This document shows positions 1-10,310 of a DNA stretch of 64,000 nucleotides, in pieces. The translations under genes and the position numbers were made by a program. Below the pieces are notes generated by a model that saw only the letters and a program-made list of their open reading frames with translations, had not been told where the DNA came from and did no database searches. Each line of letters starts with the position of its first letter. Position 1 is the stretch's first letter. This stretch comes from Pisaster brevispinus (lineage: Eukaryota > Echinodermata > Asteroidea > Forcipulatida > Asteriidae): NCBI GenBank assembly GCA_023634235.1, contig JAMKCF010000054.1, positions 248,001 through 312,000 on the forward strand, read 5' to 3'.

Positions 1-689
1 CAGAACAAACAAATTTTCAACAGGTATTTTGGGGGACAAATAGACTAATTTGGACATGTTCCTTGTGTGGAACTATTCATGATTACTTGACGCTCATTAT
101 GACAAGAAGGCACCAGACTCTATCATCTCCTGACCTACATGTACACAGTGTCAACAAAACTTATAATTACATTTCATAACACAGAGACCAGTCTATTTTC
201 CACTCTCCAGCCTCTATATGGCTACATCACGGAGGTTAAATTACATTGAGCTGAGTAAAAGCAACTTAGTCTAGCTTCATTGAATCAGCTATTTGTGAGT
301 TAGCTTTGAATAATGTCAATAACTTGATTAGTCACAAGTGAGCATTCAAATTGACCCCCCAGACTAAATAAAGACAGTGTCACTCTGTCACATGGTTTGG
401 GGCAAGCTTTGACTAGTAACCTCCAGATCCAATTGGGCAAAGCCTGATACCACTGTGCCATACACATTCATTTAGAATTATGTATGGGTACTCTACTCTT
501 TATGTAACTACACAAAAGCTTGCCCTGAACCATGTGACATAGCAATAGTCTCTCGTCTGAGAAATTTATATTTGAGCAGTAACTTGTGACTAAGCAAGAC
601 ATTAAACCAGACATTATTCAAGTCTAATTCGCAAACGGCTTATTGAAACTGGACGGAGCAATACCAGTGCTGCATCAAGATGAACTTAC

Positions 690-3600
690 TTTGGCAGCTT
701 GCAGTTCAAGTTCAAGGTTGTGAATTTTCTCAAGTAGTTGATGCTTTTCCTCATCAGCTTCTTGGTGTTGATTGAGGGCAGCTTGCAAGTCAGCCGTCAA
801 TGAGTCACACTACAACAGAAACAAAGTACAGTGATGAACGTTCTTACAAAAAGGAAACTTCAGGAGATATTTGTAAAGACTTTACGCAGTCAGAACCCTT
901 TTCCATCTTCCCTCTTTAATTCAGGCGGATTGGTACCTGGACCCATTTTCAAACCAGAAGTAATAGCTACTTCTTACACTACCTGTGTTTGCAGCTTGCT
1001 TCTTGTAGTCTCCATCTTGTTTTGCAGCTCTTCCAGTCTGCTCTGCACATCTGCAACATGACTAGTCTTCAATTCAAGCTGTTGCTGCATATGCTCCCTT
1101 CAAGATGTTCAGAGACAATATTTCAGACAAAATATAAACTTTCACATACAGTGTACATGTAACCTAACCATGTCAATCAAGGGCGAGGCAAGGGAACTTT
1201 TTAAAGGAGGGTATATGGAAGCCAATTTACCAACTGGCATTTCCTTTCAGGAGTTTTATGAAAAACACTTTGCTGACTTGCTAACTACCAATTTTCCTCA
1301 CAATTTCAAGACTAAAGCAAAACCCAGCTTATTCAACAATATCAAACCTTTTTAGCAGATTAGTGTTCTATCAGGAAAGCAAACAAAATTGTTCCACTTG
1401 ATTTAGTGCTTCATTTGCCACTTAAGGTTCAGAATGCAGATTGAGACAAACTATTGGGGGGGGGGGAGGTCACACCCCATACACCCCTTTGGTCACTACA
1501 GCCCTTATGCCAAGTTACACATTTTCAATCAAGCTCAGAGAATGATCAGTTAAACAAAGGAAGTTTACTCACCACTGTTTCCATCATTGGGTTAAATCCT
1601 AGAAAACTGAACATGTGCTCAATAACTTAATGTTAGGATTCTATACAATTACGTACTGTGTGAGTGTTAGTTGTGACTGAAGGCTGAGAGTCTGCTTACG
1701 AGCATTTAGTGCCCTCTCTGTAGCTGCGTTCAATTGTTCCTCATGCTCTTCACTTACTCTATGTAGCCTGGAATAAAAAGATATGTATTATTAATATTAT
1801 TATTATTACTATTATTACTATTATTATTATCTATTTCTGGTAATGAAACAAGGATGCCTCATAAGTGAATTTAATCACTGTAGCTCACAGCCTGAAGAAA
1901 CCTGCAACATGGCTGCTTGCTATGTGAACCAGAAGCACCAGAGTTTACCCCTACTCTTCCACAATAAGTGTTCTGGGTCCTTTAATGTGCACTACCAATG
2001 CTAGTCCACGGGACCGATGACTAAATGTCCCAGTATCTTGCTCAAGGACACAATTGCCATGACTGGGACTCAAACTCACACTCTGCTGATCAGAAACACC
2101 AAAGATTGAGTCCAGTGCTCTTAAACCACTGGGCCACGACATGTAACAAAATAGTAAGCATTTGGATTATTCGTGCAAATGTCAGTGATGTTTGAAGTTT
2201 TGTATGGTGTGGATAATGGGAAGTAACAATAATTAGTAAACTTGTGGGTACAATAAATGTTTATACATGGTTGTACCCTAAGTGTACTAATTATAGTTAC
2301 CACAGTGCAAATGTCATCTTGATAAAAGTTTGCTCAACCGCTAAACATTCAAACCGGGGACCAATAACAAATGGGACAACAGGGCCCCCAGCTAGGTGAA
2401 GGCCCCCACTTGGAAAGTATGTACACAACCAATGGGTGCTGTTGCTCAAAAGTTAAGTAATAACAAAAGAGGGACAACAGGAGGTCTGCTATTGCAGGTG
2501 TTTACAAATTTGTTTAAGTGCTACTACGAGGTGTGGACCTGAGAACAAAAGCGGTCCACACAATGTAGGGACGTGAAGCACTATATGGACTTACACATGT
2601 CCACACAAGAGTTTTTTATAGTGTTGAAGACTATGACTTTTCTTAAGTGTAGTTAGTGTACAGAACAAAGAAATGTCTACAGAGTGTGTGCAACACTGAG
2701 CTGTGGTGTGAGCAGTATATCCGTTGATACCAAGGACCTATACAAAAAGGATTTGGTTGTTTTGACAGAGCGAGTTTTATTGAGTACACGGGCTGACCTT
2801 TACCCAGCACATGGTGCTGGCTTTGATGGTATTTAAGGATATTTAATAATAATCTTATTGATTTTCTGAGGGAAAATCAACTGGAATTCAGATCAAAATA
2901 GGAAGAATGTCAAGCCCCTGACTACTAAATAGGAAGAATGTCAAGCCCCTGACTACTAAATAGGAAGAATGTCAAGCCCCTGACTACTAAATAGGAAGAA
3001 TGTCAAGCCCCTGACTACTAACGGAAGAATGTCAAGCCCCTGACTACTAACGGAAGAATGTCAAGCCCCTGACTACTAACGAAAGAATGTCAAGCCCCTG
3101 ACTACTAACGGAAGAATGTCAAGCCCCTGACTACTAACGGAAGAATGTCAAGCCCTTGACTACTAACGGAAGAATGTCAAGCCCCTGACTACTAACGGAA
3201 GAATGTCAAGCCCCTGACTACTAACGGAAGAATGTCAAGCCCCTGACTACTAACGGAAGAATGTCAAGCCCCTGACTACTAACGGAAGAATGTCAAGCCC
3301 CTGACTACTAACGAAAGAATGTCAAGCCCCTGACTACTAACGGAAGAATGTCAAGCCCCTGACTACTAACGGAAGAATGTCAAGCCCTTGACTACTAACG
3401 GAAGAATGTCAAGCCCCTGACTACTAACTGAAGAATGTCAAGCCCCTGACTACTAACGGAAGAATGTCAAGCCCCTGACTACTAACGGAAGAATGTCAAG
3501 CCCCTGACTACTAAATAGGAAGAATGTCAAGCCCCTGACTACTAATGGAAGAATGTCAAGCCCCTGACTACTAAATAGGAAGAATGTCAAGCCCCTGACT

Positions 3601-6600
3601 ACTAACGGAAGAATGTCAAGCCCCTGACTACTAAATAGGAAGAATGTCAAGCCCCTGACTACTAACGTTTGCTTTTGTTCTTCTCCGCTTTGTTTCCATC
3701 TCTCAGCAAACTGCTCTTGTGCTTCAGACAATGCCCTCTCCGCCTTCCCAATCTTCTTCCCCATCCCTTCTATCTCCTTCTCATAACAGTCCAGCACATC
3801 CTTCAATTCACTCCCAGTGTGCTCAGAGTTCATAGGGTTAGAGTAGGCCCTTGGAGTGAGCCCTCGCTTGGTTGCATGTAGGATAGTCAGTGTATGAACC
3901 TCTGATATGGTGGAGTTATGTGCCTTGAGTTGAACCTCTAGGTTGGTGACTCTTTTACTGGCATCCTCAAGAGCCTATTGATGTTAACAGGGGGAGGGGG
4001 TCAACTAATTAATCAAAATTTTTTGCATGTATGTTCGTAGTGTAAGTTGCTTACGGCAATCAAAATACATAACAGACTGCAAATCGGGCAGGAATATTTC
4101 TAAAGAGGATTAGCAATGGTGTTTAATAATGTTATAATCAGTGAGCTTTAAGATTGAAACTGGCACACTTTTTCTTATGACTACCAATCCTGTACTTTGG
4201 CTTTAATGAAAGCAAACACATACAATGTCTCTGAAATGAAGTAGTCTCTTTGAAAACATGTAATTGAACCTTGAAACCTACCTGAGCTTGTTGCTGATTT
4301 GCGGCTCCAACATCAACAAACGTCACCTGTAGCTGATTAATCAAGCGCTCCTGACTCTCAGCCTCTTGACGTCTGTGGGAAATAACAAGAACATTTCTAA
4401 ATTTTATCTTAAATACTTGCACCTTGATGTTAACAGACAAATCAGTGTCTGTAAATGATAGAACTCTTGCATGGAAAATATAGAACTACATAGCACCCAG
4501 GTAGATCATTGTCATTTTATTGGAGAATTGTTGGTTAGGCAGCAGTCAATCACCAAATGGTTACATGGCCTATGTTGTAAACTGTCCGCGTTGGTACTAT
4601 AGATAGCTTGCAATATGACGTAAATCTGCCATCTTTACGGGCAATTTTGTACACGCAATCATGAGTTTCGAGTGAGAATGGCGTGCAGCATGCACACATT
4701 TCACAAAACTCATCACACGATTGGTTAGTAAACAGCGCGGCTGCTTGCGCGCCTGCAAGCCAAAATGCAATTTGCCCGTAAAGATTGTGTCTATTGGAAA
4801 CTATCTATTCACTGCGCATTTTGTCCCATATTTTTGTTTAATGCACCTCATGCTTTATACATAGCAGTACAAACACCCTAATATAGTGGATGCCAGAATA
4901 CAGTCTTGTACAGTTTGTTTACTTTTTATAGTTTTATCCTCCAATCAAATGACAAAGATCTACTTTATTATATGTATTATAAAGAATAAAAAAAAAATAC
5001 TAGGTATTTGTGCAATGGGGAGAATGTTTTCATTTGTTAATAAATGGAATGTTCCATTCAACTCAGCTTTGCCTCCTTGAATGGCACATTCCATGTATTC
5101 AACTTTTGAAAATATTCTCACCATTGCACTCATAAACGTAGACACTATTTGATTTTCAGTTTTTGTGTGTTTGAATGCAGACGGTCTTAGGTTAAGGTTC
5201 CGACTGAGGTGATTAGGGTTTTTTCTATTGTGGACGCATTGATTGCCTCAAGATAACAAATAAGATTTTGATTTTATCTTTACATTGATGTGTGCTTTCT
5301 GTGTCCTGCAGAGTAAACAAATCCCCAGACTACTTGGGTTGGATGTGAACCCATAACTCCTGCATTCTAAAGCACGTCTTATCTGCTAGAGCAACACAGT
5401 ACTTATAATAATTAAAATCATCAACTATACAGTGCTTTGTCAAACATCGATCTAGGGTATAGTCTGCTTATTACATACCTAAGTTCTAGCACTGAGTTCC
5501 TACCCACGATGGTGTCATTTAGTTTGGTTTGGAGGTCCACAATTGCCGTCCTAAAGTGAAGCTTCTGCTGCTCGCAGATATCATTGCACTATTAAGAAAA
5601 TAAAAACAAAAACATAAAAACCCAAAATGATGTAGGATCTCTCTCAGCAGCCAAGACAACATTCTTAAAAATCACCCTGTCAGAGGTTGTAGAATAGTTT
5701 CACTTGATTCACTTTCGATGCTCATATTAAAGTTAAACAATTTTGAAGTACCAGCTTGTGGTCAAGTTACATAGGTTCACATCATGTGATATTCTAAACA
5801 AGAAGGGATGAGAATCAGGAAATGCTGGCATTCATACAAACCTCTTTTAGTTTGGAATCAAGATGGAAAACCTTAGCTTTGGTGTCCTCTAGCTGCTTCT
5901 CAAGAAAGTCCCTGAAAAAAAAAGAAAACAAAATCATTCATATGCAAAACATAAAACCTGTAAGTAAACCCATTATGAAAGAGTGTTTAGTTGAGACCAC
6001 GGAACTCTTGCATTTGCTGCTATCACTGAGACAAAAAGCTGCAATTCACAGGTGTGTATGAGCCATGCACAACTATCAAGGAATGAAGAATCTCCTTTTA
6101 ACCTATATGATGAGGGCACTAGTGGAGCTTGTGACATCATGTTATGCAAGGGTCTTTGGGGTCGATACTACAAACTCATAAACTCCTCTTTTTTTTACAA
6201 GCATTTACTCGGTGCTTTATATAAACTAATTATCAAACAGTATCATTATAGAACAACAAACTTTCAACTCCGAAAATGGGACAGTAATTATCAAGTGGTG
6301 ATCTCACCTGTTTGATGTATTTGTGGACGGTACACTAGACTCCTTCCTTAACTGTGGATTAATTGTGTCAACTCCTCCAACAGACAGTGCCCTCTGGTAA
6401 CCATCACTGATTAGCTCTTTCTGAAGGTCAGGAACCATATTGGAATATTTAGCAGGATCAAACCCGTTCAGTGTTAGTGACTTTGGGGCTTGTGTAATAG
6501 CAGTTGGATTGTCAACTTGGTCTGGCAGTCCAATGGGATGTAAAGGGGAACTACTCCCATTCAAAATGGCAGATTGGTGAATACAATGTGTATCAGAGTA

Positions 6601-7654
6601 CTTGGATCTGCCCTGAGTTGGTGGATGTGAATTGTAACACTCATTCATAAATTTGCTGCTGCGTGGATCCACACGTGGAGTTGACTGACTTTGTTGAGGA
6701 CCATTACTGGCAGGAACAAGATTGAAGTCTGGGGCAACACAAGTATCGCTGATGGGGTTATATTTGACATCAGTTAGTGGATAAGGATCCTCTTTGGGAA
6801 TTAGGGTAGATTGGTTTGCCTGATTCCCAAGTCTGCTAAGTTGTGCAAGCTGATCGCCCATAGCTAGATGATGGGTTGTAGGAATGTCCTTAGAATAGAC
6901 TTGAAGAGGTTTATTGGGAATAAATGAATGCGTCTCCACTACTGTATTACTATGCTGAGTGGTGATTGGTTTAAAACTCTGTAGGGATTGTACCTGGTTA
7001 AAGCTATCACTGACGGAAACCTGCATGGTGCCTGGAAACAAACCAGAGTACCTCACAGGGTTGGATTGGCTCTGAGTCAGGTTGGAATACGACACATTGT
7101 GAAGCTTGGGAACACTGGCAGGTTGGGCACTCGTCATGTGAGCAGCAATGAAGCTTGATGGCTCATCTTCGTTGTGTGAATTGGTAGCGTGGGATTGCCC
7201 AACATTCCCAGATTGAGTTACTGCAGGGTGACTTAAGTGGTGACTCAAGTGAGATAGTACAGGTTGACTTGTGTGAGTTACTGCATTTACAGCAGAATTT
7301 GCCTGAGGGCGTGGGGGTGATGCTCTTATACCTTCTGGAACAGACAGAGCCCTGCTCACTGAATCCCTGTTTTGCTTAGCAAGTTGTCTAAGCTGACATC
7401 TGAAATTTTTTTTTTAATAAATAAATATAAAATCATTTACATTACAATGTAAGAAGACAAGTTTAAATATTAAAACTGATCCATTTGTCTTAACCACCAT
7501 AGCTACTGTCCATTAACAGTACCACATGGGTAGTGCACATTTCAGTGATGTACTTACTGTAAATCTAGAATGACTTGTTGCTCATATGATGACGGTGTCA
7601 AGATTGTTTCTCTAGGGGGACTCTCTCCAGAACCAAGGGAGCTCATTTTCTCAT
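690..7654 (-). CDS. Coiled-coil protein gene, 5' part (nine exons, runs off left edge)
   Basis: Nine exons read right to left: 7654-7558, 7399-6308, 5911-5842, 5588-5479, 4372-4282, 3974-3667, 1767-1657, 1097-983 and 809-690. All have AG acceptors and GT donors, and every junction keeps the reading phase, which is strong support for the model. Translation probably starts at the ATG at 7646 (MSSLGSGESPPR), giving 702 codons inside the window with no stop, so more 3' exons lie to the left. The first exon and the 1.1-kb exon are low-complexity. From 5,911 leftwards the exons are rich in Glu, Gln, Lys and Leu with heptad spacing (for example FLEKQLEDTKAKV, EEHEEQLNAATERAL), typical of long coiled coils. 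No catalytic domain is visible. Composition suggests a centrosomal, ciliary or cytoskeletal scaffold, but that is inference; I cannot name the family. Confidence 0.8.
1870..2145 (-). mobile_element. tRNA-derived SINE
   Basis: Read on the minus strand from about 2,142, the sequence starts with GTGGCCCAGTGGTTTAAGAG (an A-box like tRNA head). It carries a B-box like GTTTGAGTCCCAG near 2,065 and then a tail with CTTGAGCAAGATACTGGGAC and a TTAAAGGACCCAGAACACTTAT core. This is the usual structure of tRNA-derived SINEs in marine deuterostomes (family knowledge). It lies in an intron of the coiled-coil gene on the same strand. The left boundary is approximate. Confidence 0.7.
2893..3666. repeat. 29-31 bp minisatellite (about 26 copies)
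   Basis: Tandem array with two unit forms. The 29-bp form is GGAAGAATGTCAAG followed by CCCCTGACTACTAAC. A 31-bp form carries AAATA at the unit junction and sits mainly at both ends of the array. Copies are nearly identical; single-base variants include CCCTTGAC and GAAAGAATG. The array lies in an intron of the coiled-coil gene and its right edge is the splice donor of the exon at 3,667-3,974. Confidence 0.95.
3667..3974 (-). CDS. Coiled-coil exon whose splice donor abuts a minisatellite
   Basis: This 308-bp exon encodes ALEDASKRVTNLEVQLKAH, then a non-helical stretch (ATKRGLTPRAYSNPMNSE), then a second charged helix ending in GEEQKQ. The acceptor (AATAG) and the phase agree with the neighbouring exons. 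The donor reads AAAC|GTTAGTAG and lies exactly at the right edge of the 29-bp minisatellite, whose unit on this strand begins with the same GTTAGTAG. If the donor were skipped the frame stays open for about 71 more codons into the repeat, ending at 3,453 on this strand, adding repeated VVRGLTFF and GLDILP units. Whether that read-through product is made cannot be told from sequence. Confidence 0.75.
5300..5405 (-). mobile_element. tRNA-like SINE fragment
   Basis: The minus strand from about 5,405 reads GTTGCTCTAGCAGATAAGAC, then a B-box like GGGTTCACATCCAACCCAAG. The spacing resembles a tRNA-derived SINE head. No polymerase III terminator or clear tail was identified, so this is a truncated copy in an intron of the coiled-coil gene. 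Confidence 0.4.
6308..7399 (-). CDS. Large disordered Ser/Gln/Pro/His-rich exon of the coiled-coil gene
   Basis: This 1,092-bp exon (phase 2 in, phase 2 out) encodes 364 residues. It opens with a short charged helix (QCQLRQLAKQNRD) and continues as a low-complexity segment rich in Ser, Thr, Pro, Gln, Asn and His. There are no cysteine clusters and no predicted membrane helix. The motif RALSV occurs twice, near the start (VSRALSVPEG) and near the end (YQRALSVGG), so it brackets the disordered segment. It fits a basophilic-kinase or 14-3-3 type site; that reading is inference. The acceptor follows a T-rich tract and the donor reads AG|GTGAGA. Such a large exon among 70-310 bp coiled-coil exons marks a separate, fast-evolving linker or regulatory region. 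Confidence 0.82.
7558..7654 (-). CDS. First recognised coding exon with start codon of the coiled-coil gene
   Basis: The acceptor follows TTTTTACAG at 7,655. The chosen start, ATG at 7646-7644, gives MSSLGSGESPP and then PSSYEQQVILDLQ, and the exon ends in phase 2 at 7,558. Directly after the acceptor there is another ATG (7654-7652) that opens a three-codon reading frame, ATG AGA AAA TGA, whose stop overlaps the main ATG as ATGA. An upstream exon therefore probably holds 5' UTR. Alternatively, a coding upstream exon ending in one base could read through as x-E-K-M-S-S. I could not find an upstream coding exon that joins in frame. Confidence 0.65.
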
Positions 7655-8868
7655 CTGTAAAAAGAGAAGGCAAACATGGCAGACAATCCTGTCAGAGTCT
7701 TTTTTCGTAAAGCTCTTTGATTGCAAACTTATGGGATCATTTATCATAGAACACGAACAGAACTACATAGTACAACGAGTAGGCCACAGACTGTTCAGCA
7801 AAAGTCACATGTTTGTATACAACTTCCCAGATCTCCTAGTTGGTTCAAGTTGCAGTGGATAAGTGACTAGATAAAGACAGGTCATACAGCTCTGACATCT
7901 CACATGCCCATCCTTAAACATCATACCTGCTGATGATGTTTTAGGTTATGGTCAGTTCGGAGACTCTTCATAAAATTATACAAAAACGACTGGGGCAAAA
8001 TACAGTGAGCTCTCATTCAAAAGTCATGTTGTCAGTCCCTGATACAATTTACAAGGTGGGCGTAGGGCCAAGAAGTGGAGGGAGTCCAGCATATACTGGG
8101 CTAACCCTGGAAGGATGCCACCAGGACATCACTGACGTCCTACCACCAGGGCTAACACCATTATACCCACACAGTCTCTGGTCATCAGTCACCCTTTCCA
8201 ATGGAACAGACGCTGTGTGTGGCTATTTATTTTTATGGGACTTTATATCTTTTACATAGCAGTGGATATTTCACCAGGGACGATAACATAATTTCGAAAT
8301 GCTGCTGTGCCGGCAGATCGTATACTGATAGTTTTACGCATAAGAGTACATACTACACTATTACTAAACAACCAAGTTTTTCGTCTACATAGTCATGGAA
8401 GCGTGTGGAAACTAGTTGCAAACTTCACAATATTTTCAATAGTTCCCTTTGCTCAAATCTCACACTGACTTGTTTTTTGAAGAGATAAAAGGTGTCTTCT
8501 TCAATGTAAACCCTTATGAAAAGAAAAAAAGAAAAAAAAGGAGCTTCATGTTGCAAAGTATACCATTGAATTTGGCCTATACATGTACGTCAGAGCTTGT
8601 AATGATGAACTACTGAATGGAGCTCGCCCTCTTCACTATGCCGATGCCGATGGAAGTTGCTGCTCTAAATTGCCTCTACTGCAAGTAATTCTTTTGGCCA
8701 TTGACCTTATGAGATAGACATGCTTTTTTCAATAAATTGAAATAAGTCACATTTTCTATACCAGATTTGATATAGGTGGAATATGCTGTACCTTCGGCAG
8801 ACCCTATGAAATAAAAGATGAATTTACACATTGAATAAGAAGGAGTTTGAGACACCTTCTGACACCAT
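7655..8868. other. Intron or 5' flank, no gene seen
   Basis: No supported exon. Open frames at 7,948-8,392 lack splice context and codon bias. A segment at about 8,090-8,150 has short inverted pieces (GGGCTAACCCTGG and CCAGGGCTAAC) and may be a degraded repeat. Confidence 0.5.
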
Positions 8869-9989
8869 CATAAATGGAAAATTGTATTTTAAGCTATCCA
8901 TTGTATTTGAAGCTGATTTAATTAAAGCACCAATGAAATTCTCCCAAAACAAGCTTTCCATTGATACCAAACAAGTACAGGTTTGATGCTAAAAAATGCA
9001 AATACCACCGAACTCCCTAGTAGGGTCGTACTAATTAGCATCAACAGGCCCATTTCACGACAACTCAAGACAACTCAAGACAACTCAAGACAACTCAAGA
9101 CAACTCAAGACAACAAGTTTAAAATACCATCAAAAACAATGGTTGTAATCAGAGTGTATCTGGAAACATGTTTAAAACTGACTGGAACCATTGTGCATAA
9201 ATATTTTTCAAGGGAAAAAATGTTTTTATCGTAAAAATAGTCAACTTTCTCCGTCCGTAGAACTGGCCGACGCGATGCTATTGCGCTTGCGCAATGACTG
9301 TCGACCGCACCATTATAATATGGGTGGGTTTGTGTTAGGGGTTGGGAACTACCCTTGCGTACAGGGTCGGTAAGGGGGGTTGACGTAGTAAGAAAGCACC
9401 AAAGTAGTATGATGAATGAACTCCTTTCCTTACCAAATAATTGAAACAAAGGAATACATGTAAATAAAACTATAATATGAAGAGTTTCTTACATTGACAT
9501 GAGTGTGTGCTGTGTGGGCACCATTCTCGACTTAAAAATTGCACTTACCTGTAGTGTAATGGTGCGGTCCAATATAATTGCGCAAGCGCAATAGCATCAA
9601 GTCGGCCAATTCTACAGACGGAGAAAGTTGACTATTTTTACGAAAAAAACATTTTTTCCCATGAAAAATATGTATGCACGATGGTTCCAGTCAGTTTTAA
9701 ACGTGTTTCCAGATACTCTGATTACAACCATTGTAATTGATGGTATTTTAAACTTGTTGTCTTGAGTTGTCTTGAGTTGTCTTGAGTTGTCTTGAGTTGT
9801 CGTGAAATGGGCCTGTTGATGCTAATTAGTACGACCCTACTAGGGAGTTCGGTGGTGTTTGCATTTTTTCATCAAACCTGTACTTGTTTGGTATCAATGG
9901 AAAGCTTGTTTTGGGAGAATTTCATTGGTGCTTTAATTAAATCAGCTTCAAATACAATGGATAGCTTAAAATACAATTTTCCATTTATG
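8869..9989. mobile_element. Foldback element with long terminal inverted repeats
   Basis: The left arm (8,869 to about 9,316) and right arm (about 9,555 to 9,989) are near-perfect reverse complements. The left end CATAAATGGAAAATTG pairs with CAATTTTCCATTTATG at the right end, and GGAGAAAGTTGACTATTTTT on the right matches its complement near 9,232 on the left. The loop is about 240 bp and codes for nothing recognisable. Each arm contains an internal array of the decamer CAACTCAAGA (five to six copies left at 9,061-9,113, complement right at 9,758-9,799). This architecture fits a foldback or MITE-type element moved by a transposase in trans; no transposase is present. The copy lies 5' of the coiled-coil gene start codon. 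Confidence 0.85.
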
Positions 9990-10171
9990 GACCTGTCGGG
10001 CTGTTGACGCTTAGTATGACCGTCCTAGTAATATATTTAATAAAGTATTTACTGTCACATTCACGTATGTGTAGTCAAAAGGTGCAAGCGTGGATTATAT
10101 AATTACTAAGCCTTGTTTAATATGAATATATATTAACATTACAACGGACTACGCAAAAACAATACCTCCAT

Positions 10172-10310
10172 TTCTGGTTCAAACGCATGGAAGATGGTGA
10201 GAAGAAATACATGTTTGGAATCACCGCCTGATTCAGCAGAGCGTTTCTTGTTGACATTATTCTGTCTATGCCTCCATGGCGCGCTTGAACAGCGCCCTCC
10301 AGTGTTACAT
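10172..10310 (-). promoter_or_regulatory. Possible 5' exon / promoter-proximal segment of the coiled-coil gene
   Basis: On the minus strand a segment ends at a donor-like AAATGGAG|GTATTG near 10,172. It contains an ATG that opens a 30-codon frame (MSTRNALLNQAV). That frame does not join in phase with the exon at 7,654, where an immediate stop results, so if it is an exon it is probably 5' UTR. Its right side (10,255-10,310) is locally richer in GC and CpG than its surroundings. No TATA box or other core element is convincing. Confidence 0.25.
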
